A stretch of 64,000 nt of DNA from Euglena gracilis (Eukaryota; Euglenida; Euglenophyceae; Euglenales), in NCBI GenBank assembly GCA_039621445.1, contig CP154955.1, positions 39,130,426 to 39,194,425 of the forward strand, written 5' to 3'. This document shows positions 1-9,549 of the stretch, in pieces. The notes under the pieces were generated by a model. The model saw only the letters and a program-made list of their open reading frames with translations. It did not search any database and had not been told where the DNA came from. The position numbers were made by a program, and so were the translations under genes. Each line of letters opens with the position of its first letter. The stretch's first letter is position 1.

Positions 1-591
1 CCTGCTGCATGGTGGGTGGGGGGGGGGGTCGACCCCCCCCACCACCTCTTCCCGTTGTTCTGGTGGCACCAATTTTTGGACCCCCAAAATTTTTCCCCGC
101 TCCTTCGGCGCTGGGTGTTTTTTTGACCCATTTTGGGACCCATACACGAGGTCCCCCCAAAACCCCAAAAACTCCATTTTTTCACACCTTTCAAAATATC
201 AACATTTTCTCGAAATTTTGATTTTGAGCGGTTTTTGATGCAAAAAATGCCATTGAAATTCAAAAAAAATTCTTAAAAAAAATCTCAGTAAAATTGGACT
301 GTGCCAAAATTTTGTCCATTTTTTTGAGCTTCGTTTTTTTTTACCCCCTCCTAAAAACTACCAATTTTTAACCTGAAAATTTTGAGTTTTTTTTGTGAAA
401 AAATGTGGTTTTCCATCAAAAAATCATGTATTTTGGGTTCGTTTTCAAAAAAATTCAAAAATTTCCCCCGGCCAACATCCCCGTTGGCTGAAATTGGTTA
501 AAATGCTGTGGTGGGTGGCCCCCCACCTCCCGGGTGGGGGGGGTCGACCCCCCCCACCAGGCCTTCCCGTTCTGCCCTACCCCCCACCCCA
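1..591. repeat. GC-rich palindromic leader DNA, no gene
   Basis: No coding region is supported here. The stretch alternates G/C homopolymer blocks with A/T-rich text. The palindrome GGGGGGGTCGACCCCCCC occurs at about 25-44 and again near 535-555, each time followed by a similar ACCA..CTTCCCGTT context, so the two ends of this block are copies of one repeat. Open frames across it are proline/glycine-rich products of the homopolymers and are not genes. Confidence 0.5.
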
Positions 592-1001
592 GGGTTCGAT
601 ATAAGGAGGGCGTACATGGTTTAGGTGGGGGGTGTCCCCCCCCACCCCCCCCTCCTGGCCCGCAGGGGGGGGGGGTCCGGACCACCCTCCCACCTGCAAG
701 GGTGGTCCGGACGGACCCTGGGGGGGTACCCGGGACCCCCCCAAAAGGGTCAACTTTTTCCTCCGGCGCTTTGCGCCGAAAATTTTTTGCATTTTTGGCC
801 AATTTTTGCCCAAAAAGTGCCCAAAATGGCACTTTTGGTCGATTTGGGGGGGTCAAAAATTTTCGGCCCGGCGCTTTGCGCCGGGCCGAAAATCAGTCAC
901 CCTGACCGCGCCACTGTTTAGGGGGGGGGGTGTCCCCCCCCCTCCTGGCCCGCAGGGGGGGGGGGGGTCCGGACCCCCCCACCGGTCCTTATATCGAACC
1001 C
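592..1001. repeat. 410-bp element with inverted ends (MITE-like)
   Basis: The 16-bp sequence GGGTTCGATATAAGGA at 592-607 is repeated in inverted form at 986-1001. Between them lie G/C tracts and a perfect 13-bp hairpin at 862-890 (arms TTCGGCCCGGCGC, loop TTT). A similar TCCTTATATCGAACC end, after a tccgg block, lies near 60327-60342. The structure resembles a small non-autonomous element, but no target duplication was confirmed. A similar GCGCC hairpin next to a stretch of aaaattt text recurs near 29700, 41790 and 47957. Confidence 0.45.
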
Positions 1002-2159
1002 TGCCCCACCCCCTGAAGGTCGGCCATGAACTGGAGAGCAAGAAAAGGGAATCTGCATCTCACTCGAAATGGCTCGCACAGGTGAGAAAGAATGCTTCAG
1101 CGCAGGAAGGCATCCAAGGATGTTTGTTTTTTGTTTCTTGGCTGGGGTAGCTCAATGGTGGCCATCGGGACAAGCTGCGGGAGGAAGGCACACCGCGATC
1201 AACGCGTTCAATGGTTCTTGGTCGACCAACAAACCGGGACCTATAACCCCCCCCCACCTATAACCCCCCCCCCCCCGGGCTGACCACCAAACCGGATCCT
1301 GTACCCCCCCGGGGGTTATAGGTGGGGGGTTTACACAACAGTGGATTGGGGCATTTTCGTCAAGTTGGAGCAGTCCCCATTTTGATAAAATACCTCTTAT
1401 GTAACCTCATCTTTCTAGCCCTAAATTTAACCCTGCCAAAACTGGCAATTTGGCGACAGCCACCTGGGGTCGGATACCAGGTGCCCGATTCTGTCGCCTT
1501 TGTCTTTAAGCTGGGACTGTGTGCTTTTTCCATCTGCAAACAAACATTTGCACAGCAAAATGTTCATAGTGATATGATCATTGGCCATTAGTACTACTGC
1601 ATTTGTGGTTGTATACCCCAGACAAAAGCAACAACAAAAGCCCGATCTTGGGGTTTTCCAATCCAGATTGTTCGAAAACAATGGCCGTTGTAATCTCAGG
1701 ACGGCACTCTGTGTTTCGATTCTTTCGACTGACCACGGAGCAGCTTATGTATTGTGAAGCTGTCACACTCTGTACATGCCTTCATTGTGCCTCCAGAGCG
1801 ACCTGCGACGCCAAATCAAAGAAACACATTTCTCTCCGCTGCTTTCCAGCTCAAGGAAATTTGACCTCACCCTCAGGGGGGGGTCCAGCTTTTTTCCAGC
1901 CCCAGACCCCCCTCCCTCCCCATCAACGATTATATTAGCTGGAAGGGCAGCTGGTAATTGGGTTTTCGCTTTTCCGGGGTGCAAATGGGGTCAACGGAAA
2001 ATGGGGTCAATGGACGGCAATGGGAAGTATTTGGGCTGGTCAGGGTTTATTTGGTAAGAAAATCGATTTTTGTTATTTGGCCTTCATTGGGTATCTGCGC
2101 AATTTCAATTTTTTTTTGGCACCCAGTTTGAACTTCGGTTGGGCCCCGGGCCCCCATTT
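1002..2159. other. Unassigned spacer
   Basis: I see no gene or convincing exon here. The stretch has a C/G tract at about 1250-1330 and ordinary mixed-composition DNA afterwards. It ends where the outer edge of DIRS element B begins at 2160. Confidence 0.4.
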
Positions 2160-2259
2160 TCGCACACCCTCGGGGAAACCGACCAGGGAGGAAGGGACAC
2201 CGAGGGCGAAGCACAAAGACCTTGTGAGGCCATGCCTTGCTCGCCGGCGGTGTTGTTTG
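2160..2259 (-). mobile_element. DIRS element B, outer part of right ITR (separated by A)
   Basis: This 100-bp piece starts with TCGCACACCCTCGGGGAAAC and matches the right-edge half of the ICR found inside element B at 6863-6930. Its inner side stops at 2259, where element A begins. The missing inner part of the same ITR resumes at 6679. Together they show that A inserted into the right terminal repeat of B, about 100 bp from B's outer edge. Confidence 0.75.
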
Positions 2260-2636
2260 GACACCGCGGGCTCCGCACTTTGCCCTTGTGACGCCATGCC
2301 TTGCTCGCCGGCGGTGTTGTTGGGATTGGTCGTTGCGCTGGGTTAGGAGGTCCCGTTTAGTGCCTTTTTCGCCGGAGTTGGCTGATTCCAAATTTGCCCT
2401 TCGACACCCAGAAGACAGGAACTTCAAAGACCTCACCACTTGAGAAAAGAAGAAGACAATCAATCCATTCAAATTATCCAGAAGTTCACGCTCGTGCAGA
2501 ACTTCAAATCAAAAGTTGTAGAATTTTTCGACAGAGTTCAATGAAAGATGCAACTTAAAAGAAGCACAGCGCTGGAAAACTTCAAGAGGGAGCAGCAGCA
2601 GCAGCTGGACAACCTGACGGCGCGGGTCAACTGTGG

Positions 2637-3290
2637 CGAACCGTGGCTTCCCCTTCCCCAAAAGAAATTTCCCCACAGAAATTTCCAAAACCCAAACCCC
2701 CCAAAGTGATGGCCACGGACCCTGGCAGACAGTGGTCAGAAGACCCCGAAAGGGGCAGAAGCCACAACTAGCAGGCCACTACGGCCATTGGAGCCGGGGC
2801 CATATTGGGGCCAACATTCTGCCAGTTACACGAATACCTTGTTCAAGCTGGGCCATGGCGGCCACAACAGCAAGCTGGGCCATGGCGGCCAAAACAGCAA
2901 TGGCCATGGCGGCCGATGGAACAAAGGCCAGGGTGGCCAACAATACCAAGGCCAGCGTGACCAATTCCACAAACAGATGCCCAGTGGCAGGGCCAGGACA
3001 GGTCAACAACACCCCCCCAGTCATTTCTTCATCTTAAACCCCATCAGGGGTTCAGGGTGGGCCCCCAGTGGCCCCCCAAGATTTTCAATGGGCATGGCGT
3101 CCAACATCCAAAAGAAGTCAATCGGGACTATCAAAGTTTCAAGAGTGGAGCCAACATCAAGAGGGCCAGTGGGGCAAGATTTACCATCAACAACATCAAC
3201 AATTTCAAGGCCATTGTGGCCATCAATTATCAGAAGGGGATAAACCCCAGAAGCTAACAGGCTGTCCTCCAGCAGGGGGTTTCAATGTAC
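2637..3290 (+). pseudogene. Gag-like ORF remnant of DIRS A
   Basis: The frame opening near 2637 carries the motif GPWQTVVRRPRKGQ (about residues 30-43). A related GPWTTVVRKRRQKG occurs at the same place in element E, and a HGLWQTAVRK remnant lies in F, so this motif marks the gag-like protein of this DIRS group. After it comes a low-complexity part with repeated GHGG units (about 2845-2940) in an adjacent frame, which means at least one frameshift. By position it should be the structural protein that packages the RNA. It shows no zinc knuckle. Confidence 0.55.
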
Positions 3291-3291
3291 A

Positions 3292-5455
3292 GTGGCAGCC
3301 CCAGGAGGATGCCCCCAAAGGGGCAGTGGAGGACAAGGGGGCAACCCTCCCTCAACATTCTTTGTCAGTGCCCATGGCAGGGGCAAACCAAAACAAGGGG
3401 GAGATCCAAAAGGGGCCCCTATGGTATGTCAATCGACAACACCAATGACAAAGTGGAGGATCAGAGAGCCTGTGAGCAGAGCACGCACACCCCCCCAGCC
3501 ACTTTTAGAGAATGCTCAATCCCCAGGGGCACCAGGGGTGCAATGTCCAACAACCCCCACCCAGCACCCAGAAAATCACCTAGTTGGGAAAATACGTTCC
3601 ATGGAGGAAAAATGGGGAGACAACCCCCTGTACCAGAGACTTCAGAAAAGTCTAAAATGGTGGACAAAAAATGCCCCCCCCCCCATCAACATGTCAATTG
3701 ATAAAAAATGGAATTCAACCCCCCTGGGTGATTCCCCCAAAATTGTCCACCCACCCAAAACCCGGGGCCAACCTGGACCTGAACCAGGCAGAAAAAATTC
3801 TGCTGGATTACGAAAAAACTGGATCAGTGAAACGAATTTGGGAGTCAGAAACCCAGCATTTGATCCCCTGGTTTTTAATTTCAAAACCAGAAGGGGGAAC
3901 AACCAAATGGAGAATGATCAGCGATTGCAGAGAAATAAGTCAGCAGTTTCAAGTAAAACCCTTCAAGTTGGATCATATCCAACACATTTTTCCGGTTTTG
4001 GAAAAAGGCCACTGGGCAGCAAAAATATACCTAAAGGATGCCTATTTTCATATTCCAGTAAGTCCAGGCCTAAGGCCATTTTTAAGGCATCAGGTAGGGG
4101 GGCAGACCTGGGAATTTCAAACAGGCTGATTTTGGCTAAATGTAATGCCCCAAATTTTCATGTCAGTCATGAAAACCTGGACGACATTTTGCTGGTGGCC
4201 CCCGCCGAAAACAATTTACAAAATCACCTGAAAACAATTTTCAAAGATTTGCTGGATTCTGGGTTCAAAATCAATGTGAAAATTCCACCCTCCAGCCCAC
4301 CCAAGTGGTAACCCATCTTGGTTTTCAACTGAACTTCCAGAAGGAAACTACAGGTGCACCCCCAGAAAGTCAAAATCATAAAAACGGAGCTGGGAAAAAT
4401 TGTGAAAAAAGATTACATGTCAAAAAGGCAATTGGCTGCCATTTTGGGCCAAATAAGATGCAACCTAATGGCTCTGCCCTTTTTAAGGGCTTTTACAGAC
4501 ACCATGGCAATTTTTTTGGTAGCAAAATCCACAGCCCCTTGGGACTCAAAACACCCCATTTCCCAGGAAATCAAAGCCCAATTAAGGGAAATGAAAATTC
4601 TGCTGGACACCTGGGGGGGCAGACCCTTCCCCCAAAATGCAACCAGAGCGTTGCACTCAGACAGGAGCACCCATGCTTGGGGGGGGGGGGGCTAGACATC
4701 CGCACAGGAGAAATTGTGCAGGAATTTTGGAGAAAAGACTCCATTTTGCACATCAATGTAAAGGAGCTCAGTGCAGCAATCAGCACTGTGAAAAGTTTGA
4801 GCAAACCTGGGGAAACCGTTTCCTTGTCAGTGGACAACCAGGTAATTGACTTTTACCTAACAAAAGGTGGGGGCAGAAAGGACCCCTTCAACAAAATGCT
4901 GACCATTTTTCAAGTGGTGCATGGAGCACCAAGTACACCTGCAAGTCAACTGGGCGCCTTCAAAAGAATGCCTGGAAGACCCCATCAGCAGATGGGAAAT
5001 GGACAGGGGGAATTATTCTTTAGACTCCCAACTTTTTCAATGGCTCAAAAAACAGTTCAAAAAATTCATAAGTCTGGAAACAGATTTGTTTGCCTCCCCA
5101 GGCAACAAAAAACTGCCCAATTTTGTGGCCAGGTGGTCCCACTGGGATGCCACAGCAGTAAATGCATTACAATGTCCACTGGACAACATGGGGGATATTT
5201 ATGCAAACCCACCCCCTGGTCAATAATTCAACAATTTCTACCCAGGTTAAAAATGTTTCCCCAGACCAAAGTTTTGATGGTTACCCCCTACTGGGATTCA
5301 GCAACGTGGTGGCCCCAATTAATAAAAATGAAAGTTCCAGGGACCCCCTGCCTGAGAATCACCCCCTACAGGGGCATGTTCACCAACTGCAGGGGGGAGC
5401 AAATGCCACCCCCCAGGTGGCCCCTGGTTTGCATGATTTGCTCCGGCAAATTTTG
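3292..5455 (+). pseudogene. Reverse transcriptase-RNase H of DIRS A (broken)
   Basis: The RT palm is recognisable from about 3780: IPWFLISKPEG, ISDCREI and IYLKDAYFHIPV follow each other as in DIRS/Ty3-type RTs. Just after WEFQTG a TGA interrupts the frame, and about 40 bases before the catalytic YLDD motif are missing (only LDDILLVAP remains, near 4178). The thumb (KRQLAAILGQIRCN) and RNase H (LHINVKEL, SLSVDNQ) follow in shifted frames, then the post-RNase H segment with LFASPGNKKLP and YANPP. A G10 run near 4681 is one frameshift site. The copy cannot make a functional enzyme. Confidence 0.8.
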
Positions 5456-6240
5456 GAGGGGAAACAAATTCAGGTTGAGACCATTAACGATTTCCTGGGG
5501 AGAAACCCCAGACCAAGTGGCTGGCGCTTTAATTCAATTGTTCCAATTCTCCAAGGCCCAAGCCCGTAATGCCTACATTGCTATGCTATTGATTCCTGGG
5601 TTTGGTGGGCTGAGATTTCACACTCTGTTAACCCCCTACAAGAGGCTTTTGAACCAAAACCTGGAGAAGTATGGGGCAGTTTGGGACCCCCTCCCAATCC
5701 TCCTGGGGCTGGCAAAGGCGCCCATGCCCACTAATATTTGTACATTGCGTACACAACTGATTTTTTGCTCACGAATCCTCTGTTTATACCAATCATCAGA
5801 CTTATCGCAAGTCAAACGAACCACCAGTGTGTTAGGTAGGGCACCCTACATCAAGATTAAGCGTAAAGGACAGAAATTCCATAAGTGGGAAAGGGTTGTG
5901 TCCATTCCCCAATGTCCCCAAATAAGCCGCTTTCATTTAATGATGAGTTATGTTACTTCCACACGTTTATTCGTCAGACCTGGGGGACCCCTTCTGATTT
6001 AATTAAAACCCCCTTCAGGGCCATAAGTGCTGACACCATTGCCTCCATCACAAAATTCTTTTGGGCCAAACATGGTGTACCCCCCCAGATGTGGGGGGTT
6101 CACTCAACCAGAGGGGCAGGGGTTGGTTGACTCAAAAAAATGGGACTTTCTGCCCAAGAAGTTTGTGAAAGTGGTCAGTGGAGGGCGGTGGAGGCTTTTA
6201 CAGCCCACTATCAACGACTTGGTGCCCAAGGTGCCCTAGA
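5456..6240 (+). pseudogene. Tyrosine recombinase of DIRS A (broken)
   Basis: This is the DIRS tyrosine recombinase (YR) that would integrate circular element DNA. Visible segments are QLFQFSKAQARNAY, LLIPGFGGLRF, YIKIKRKGQKFHKW (catalytic Lys region) and VHSTRGAG (His-x-x-Arg box, about 6098-6121). The first catalytic arginine, seen as YRSSDL in copy B, reads YQSSDL here (CAA for CGA). Indels separate the pieces. The C-terminal tyrosine region lies near 6165-6220 in another frame and runs up to the ICR. Confidence 0.75.
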
Positions 6241-6280
6241 AAATGCCCTGGCCCCCCCCTAATTTCAGTGCACAATCTGC

Positions 6281-6384
6281 CCTCACAAGGGCAAAGTGCG
6301 GAGCCAGAGGGGTCTCGCACCCCCTCGAGGAAAACCGACAAGGGAGGAAGGGACACCGAGGGCGAAGCACAAAGACCCTGTGAG
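6281..6384 (+). repeat. Internal complementary region (ICR) of DIRS A
   Basis: The block is a junction of two pieces. Bases 6281-6314 are the reverse complement of A's left edge, and 6315-6384 are the reverse complement of A's right edge. The join reads GGGGTC/TCGCAC. In DIRS1 such a region templates completion of the ends during replication. The corresponding blocks in B, C, D and E have the same GTC/TCG join. Confidence 0.75.
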
Positions 6385-6522
6385 CCCGACCCCCCCACCC
6401 GTAAAACAAAATTTGTGTTCAAAAGCCCTCGGTCAGAGAGTGGGGGCCAGGGGGGGAAGAGGGTGGGGACACCCCCCAGGGGCAAGAAGCCGCGTCGCCC
6501 TGTCGGAGCAGCAGCGTCAGCC

Positions 6523-6678
6523 AACTCCGGCGAGGCGGCACTAAGCGGTACCTCCTAACCCAGCGCAACGAACAATCCAAACAACACCGCCGGCGAGCAA
6601 GGCATGGCCTCACAAGGTCTTTGTGCTTCGCCCCCGGTGTCCCTTCCTCCCCTGTCGGTTTTCCTCGAAGGAGTGCGA
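6523..6678 (+). repeat. Right inverted terminal repeat of DIRS A
   Basis: The block runs from GCCAACTCCGGCGAGGCGGC to the outer edge GAGTGCGA and is an inverted copy of 2260-2400, extended outward by the right-edge sequence that the ICR predicts. Position 6679 returns to the interrupted ITR of element B. Confidence 0.7.
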
Positions 6679-6862
6679 GATGGTGTGTTTGCGCTTGGTT
6701 AGGAGGTCGCGCTTAGTACCTTTTTCGCCTGAGTTGGCTGACGATGCTGCTCCGACAGGGCGACGCGGATTCTTGTCCTTGGGGGGTGTCCCCCCCCGGC
6801 CCCCATTTTCTGACCGAGGGCTTTTGAGCACAAATTTTCTTTTACGGGTGGGTGGGTCGGGC

Positions 6863-6963
6863 CCACAAGGTCTTTGTGCTTCGTCCTGGTGTCCCTTCCT
6901 ACCTGGTCGGTTTTCCTCGAGGGAGTACGAGACACCTCGGGCTCCGCACTCTGCCCTTGTGAG
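6863..6963 (-). repeat. ICR of DIRS B
   Basis: On the plus strand the block reads right-edge half (6863-6930, ending GAGTACGA) followed by left-edge half (6931-6963, starting GACACCTCGGGC). The right-edge half matches the outer ITR piece of B at 2160-2259, which ties that distant fragment to this element. Confidence 0.7.
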
Positions 6964-7079
6964 GGCAGATTGTGCATTGAAATCAGGGGGGCCAGGGCAT
7001 TTTCTAAAACGCTTTGGCGCCAAGTTGTTGATAGTGGGCTGTAAAGGCCTCCCCCCTCCAGTGACCAATTTCACACACT

Positions 7080-7810
7080 TCTTGGGCAGAAAGGCCTATT
7101 TTTTTGAGTAAACCACCTCCTGCCCCTCTGGTAGAGTGGGCCCCCCACACCTGGGGGGGGACCCCCTGTTTTGCCAAAAACACTTTAGCGATTGAAGCAA
7201 TTGTGTCAGCACTAAGAGCCTTGTAGGGGGTTTTTAGTTAAATCAGGAGGGGACTCACAGGCTTTACGTTAAACTGGGTTGCAGCCACATAAGCTATCAG
7301 AAAATGAAAGGGATTTGTCTGTGGGCACTTGGGAAGTGAAACAACTCTCTTCCATTTGTGGAACTTCTGGCCTTTACGCCGAATTTTAATGCGGGGCGCC
7401 TTGCCTAACACACTGGTTGTACGTTTCATTCTCTCCAAATCAGAAGATCGATATAAACAGATATTTCTGGAGCAAAAAAAGTCAGCTGTCTGCGCAACGT
7501 GAATATATAAGAGGGAAAGGGGGCTTGGGCCAGCCCCAGAAGGATTGGGAGGGGATCCCAAAAAGCTCCATATTTTTCCAGATTTGATTCTAAAGCCTAT
7601 TGTAAGGGGCTAAGATGGTTTTGAATCTCAAACTACCAAACCCAGGAATTAAAAGCAAAGCACTGTAGGCATTACGTGCCTGGGCCTTGGAAAATTGACA
7701 TAATTGTACCAAAGCGTCAGCCACTTGATCTGCGGTGGCTGCAGGGGGGGGTACCCCCATTTTCTCAAAAATCACCCATAATAGTGAAAAGAACTCTGAT
7801 AACACTTTAA
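7080..7810 (-). pseudogene. Tyrosine recombinase of DIRS B (broken)
   Basis: The recombinase pieces lie in several frames: QLCQFSKAQARNAYSALLL near 7690, ICLYRSSDLERMKR near 7450 (first catalytic Arg retained) and IKIRRKGQKFHKWKR near 7370 (Lys region). The HxxR box falls near 7130, where the text corresponds to a changed STRG-like stretch, and the C-terminal tyrosine region lies at about 7030-7110. Frameshifts occur between these segments. Role and gene order match those of element A. Confidence 0.65.
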
Positions 7811-8466
7811 ACTGGGGTTTCCCCCCAGAAAATTGTTCATGGTCTCAACCTGAATTTGCTTCCCCTCCAGGACCACACTGCTGAATCCCAAAAGAGGGTG
7901 ACCATCGAAACTTTGGTCTTTGGAAACAGCCTCAATCTTGGTAGAAATTGCTGAATTACTGACCAGGGGGGGCTGGCATATAAATCCCCCAGGTTGTCCA
8001 TGGGGCGTTGTAGTACATCCACTGCTGAAGCCTCCTAATGGGCCACCTGGCCACAAAATTGGGCAGTTTTTTGTTGCCCGGTGAAGCAAATAAATATGTT
8101 TTTAACTGAATGAAAATTTTAAAGTGCTGTTGAAGCCAGCGAAAAAGTTGGGGGTCTAGTGAGTAATCCCCCTGTCCATTTTCCATCTGCTGATGGGGTC
8201 TGCTAGACATTCGTTTGAAGGTACCCATTTCACCTGAAGGTTTATGTTGTGCTCCATGCACAGTATGAAAAAGGGTCTCAGAATTTTATTGAAGGTGTCT
8301 TTTCTTCCCCCCCCTTTTTTTGTCAGGTAATAGTAATTTTCCTGATTGTCCACTGAAAGGGACACTTTTTCTCCTGGCTTGCTTAAGCTTTTCACTGTGT
8401 TGACTGATGAATGCAATTCTTTGACATTTATATGAAAAATGGAGTTTTCTCTCCAAAACTCGTGAA
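7811..8466 (-). pseudogene. RNase H and post-RNase H segment of DIRS B
   Basis: The minus-strand frame carries FHINVKELHSSVNTVKSLSK and LSVDNQ (RNase H core, 8330-8450), then WVPSNECLADPISRWKMDRG. Shifted frames give LFASPGNKKLPNFVARWP and YASPPW, the standard segment between RNase H and YR in these elements. It starts in mid-domain at about 8466, so RT is absent. It is not functional. Confidence 0.7.
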
Positions 8467-8585
8467 GGCCGTGACGCTTTCTCTTTCCACTTGGGGGGTC
8501 CCCTCCCCTCTCCCTCCCCCTGGCCCCCATTTTCTGACCGAGAGTTTTTACAAATTTTATTTTACGGGTGGGGGGTGGGTCGGGC

Positions 8586-8687
8586 TCACAAGGTCTTTGT
8601 GCTTCGCCCTTGGTGTCCCTTCCTCCCTGGTCGGTTTCCTCGAGGGAGTACGAGACACCTCGGGCTCCGCACTTTGCCCTTGTGAGG
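8586..8687 (-). repeat. ICR of DIRS C
   Basis: On the plus strand the right-edge half (8586-8653, ending GAGTACGA) is followed by the left-edge half (8654-8687). The left-edge half is the complement of C's outer left end near 12872-12904. The matching right edge is not present next to C because the element is truncated at about 8467. Confidence 0.7.
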
Positions 8688-8689
8688 CC

Positions 8690-9500
8690 AGATTGTGCGC
8701 TGAAATTAGGGGGGCCAGGGCATTTTCTCGGGCACCTTGGGCACCAAGTCGTTGATAGTGGGCTGTAAAAGCCTCCATTCCCCTCCACTGAACAATTTTA
8801 CACACTTCTTGGGCAGAAAGGCTCAATTTGTTGAGTAAGTCAACCACTGCCCCTCTGGTGGAGTGGGCCCCCCAAACCTGGTGGGGTACCCCTTGTTTTG
8901 CCAAAAAACCTTTGGTTATCGAACAAATTGTATCTGCACTAATGGGCTTAAAAGGGGGTTTTTAATGAAATCAGAAGGGGTCCCCCGGGTCTGACTAATT
9001 ACCTTGTTGCTGCAACGTATGACATCATCAAATGAATTGGGCTTATTTGGGGGCATTGTGGAATGGACACAACTGTTTCCCATTCGTGGAATTTATGTCC
9101 TTAACGCCTAATTTTAATATAGGGCGCCTTGCCCAAAACACTGGTTGTGCGTTTGATTCTCTCCAAGTCTGAAGATCTGTATAAATAGAGGATTTATGAG
9201 CAAAAAATAAGTTGTGTACGCAATGTACACATACAAGTGGGAAAGGGGGCCTTGGCCAGCCCCAGGAGGATTGGGAGGGGATCCCAAAATGCACCATATT
9301 TTTCCAGATTTTGGTTACAAAGTCTTTTGTAAGGCGCCAACATGGTGTGGACTCTCAAGTCCACCAAACCCAGGATCAAAAGCATAGCCCTGTAAGCATT
9401 ACGTGCCTGGGCCTTAGAAAATTGAAATAATTGTACCAAAGCATCAGCCACTTGGTCAGTGTTGGCTTCAGGGGGGGAGGGGTACCACAATTTTTTGAAA
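8690..9500 (-). pseudogene. Tyrosine recombinase of DIRS C (broken)
   Basis: Recognisable minus-strand segments are QLFQFSKAQARNAYRAMLL near 9410, LLILGLVDLRVHTMLAPY near 9350, and the conserved C-terminal part near 8770-8880 with FGxxSTRGA-like and cysteine-rich KIVQW text. The catalytic Arg and Lys regions fall in different frames (near 9110-9190). At least three indels break the frame. Confidence 0.65.
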
Positions 9501-9549
9501 ATTACCCATAGCAGCGTGAAAGCACTTGGATACGGTTTTAGACTGGGTT

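Larger units (their letters stand above)
2260..6678 (+). mobile_element. DIRS-like retrotransposon A (degenerate, complete ends)
   Basis: A is a 4.4-kb DIRS-type element of family I. Its left edge begins GACACCGCGGGCTCCGCAC and its right edge ends GAGTGCGA. The ITRs are 2260-about 2400 and about 6523-6678. An ICR at 6281-6384 is the complement of the left edge (6281-6314) joined to the complement of the right edge (6315-6384), the signature of DIRS1-type elements that replicate through a circle. The gene order is gag-like, reverse transcriptase, RNase H, tyrosine recombinase, as in known DIRS elements. All frames are interrupted, so the copy is inactive. It lies inside the right ITR of element B. 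Confidence 0.8.
6679..8466 (-). mobile_element. DIRS-like retrotransposon B (3' half only)
   Basis: Reading on the minus strand, B starts abruptly inside RNase H at about 8466 and runs through the YR, an ICR and the inner part of its right ITR to 6679. The outer 100 bp of that ITR are at 2160-2259. Gag, RT and the left ITR are missing. The upstream junction at about 8466 abuts the 3' part of element C. B belongs to family I with A, C and F. Confidence 0.75.

Noticed and set aside
4305-6002. A single 565-codon protein in DIRS A
   Set aside because: Only parts of this frame (RNase H, PWSIIQQ segment, YR) match the family. The rest is out of frame because of indels, so it is a patchwork of real and shadow reading.
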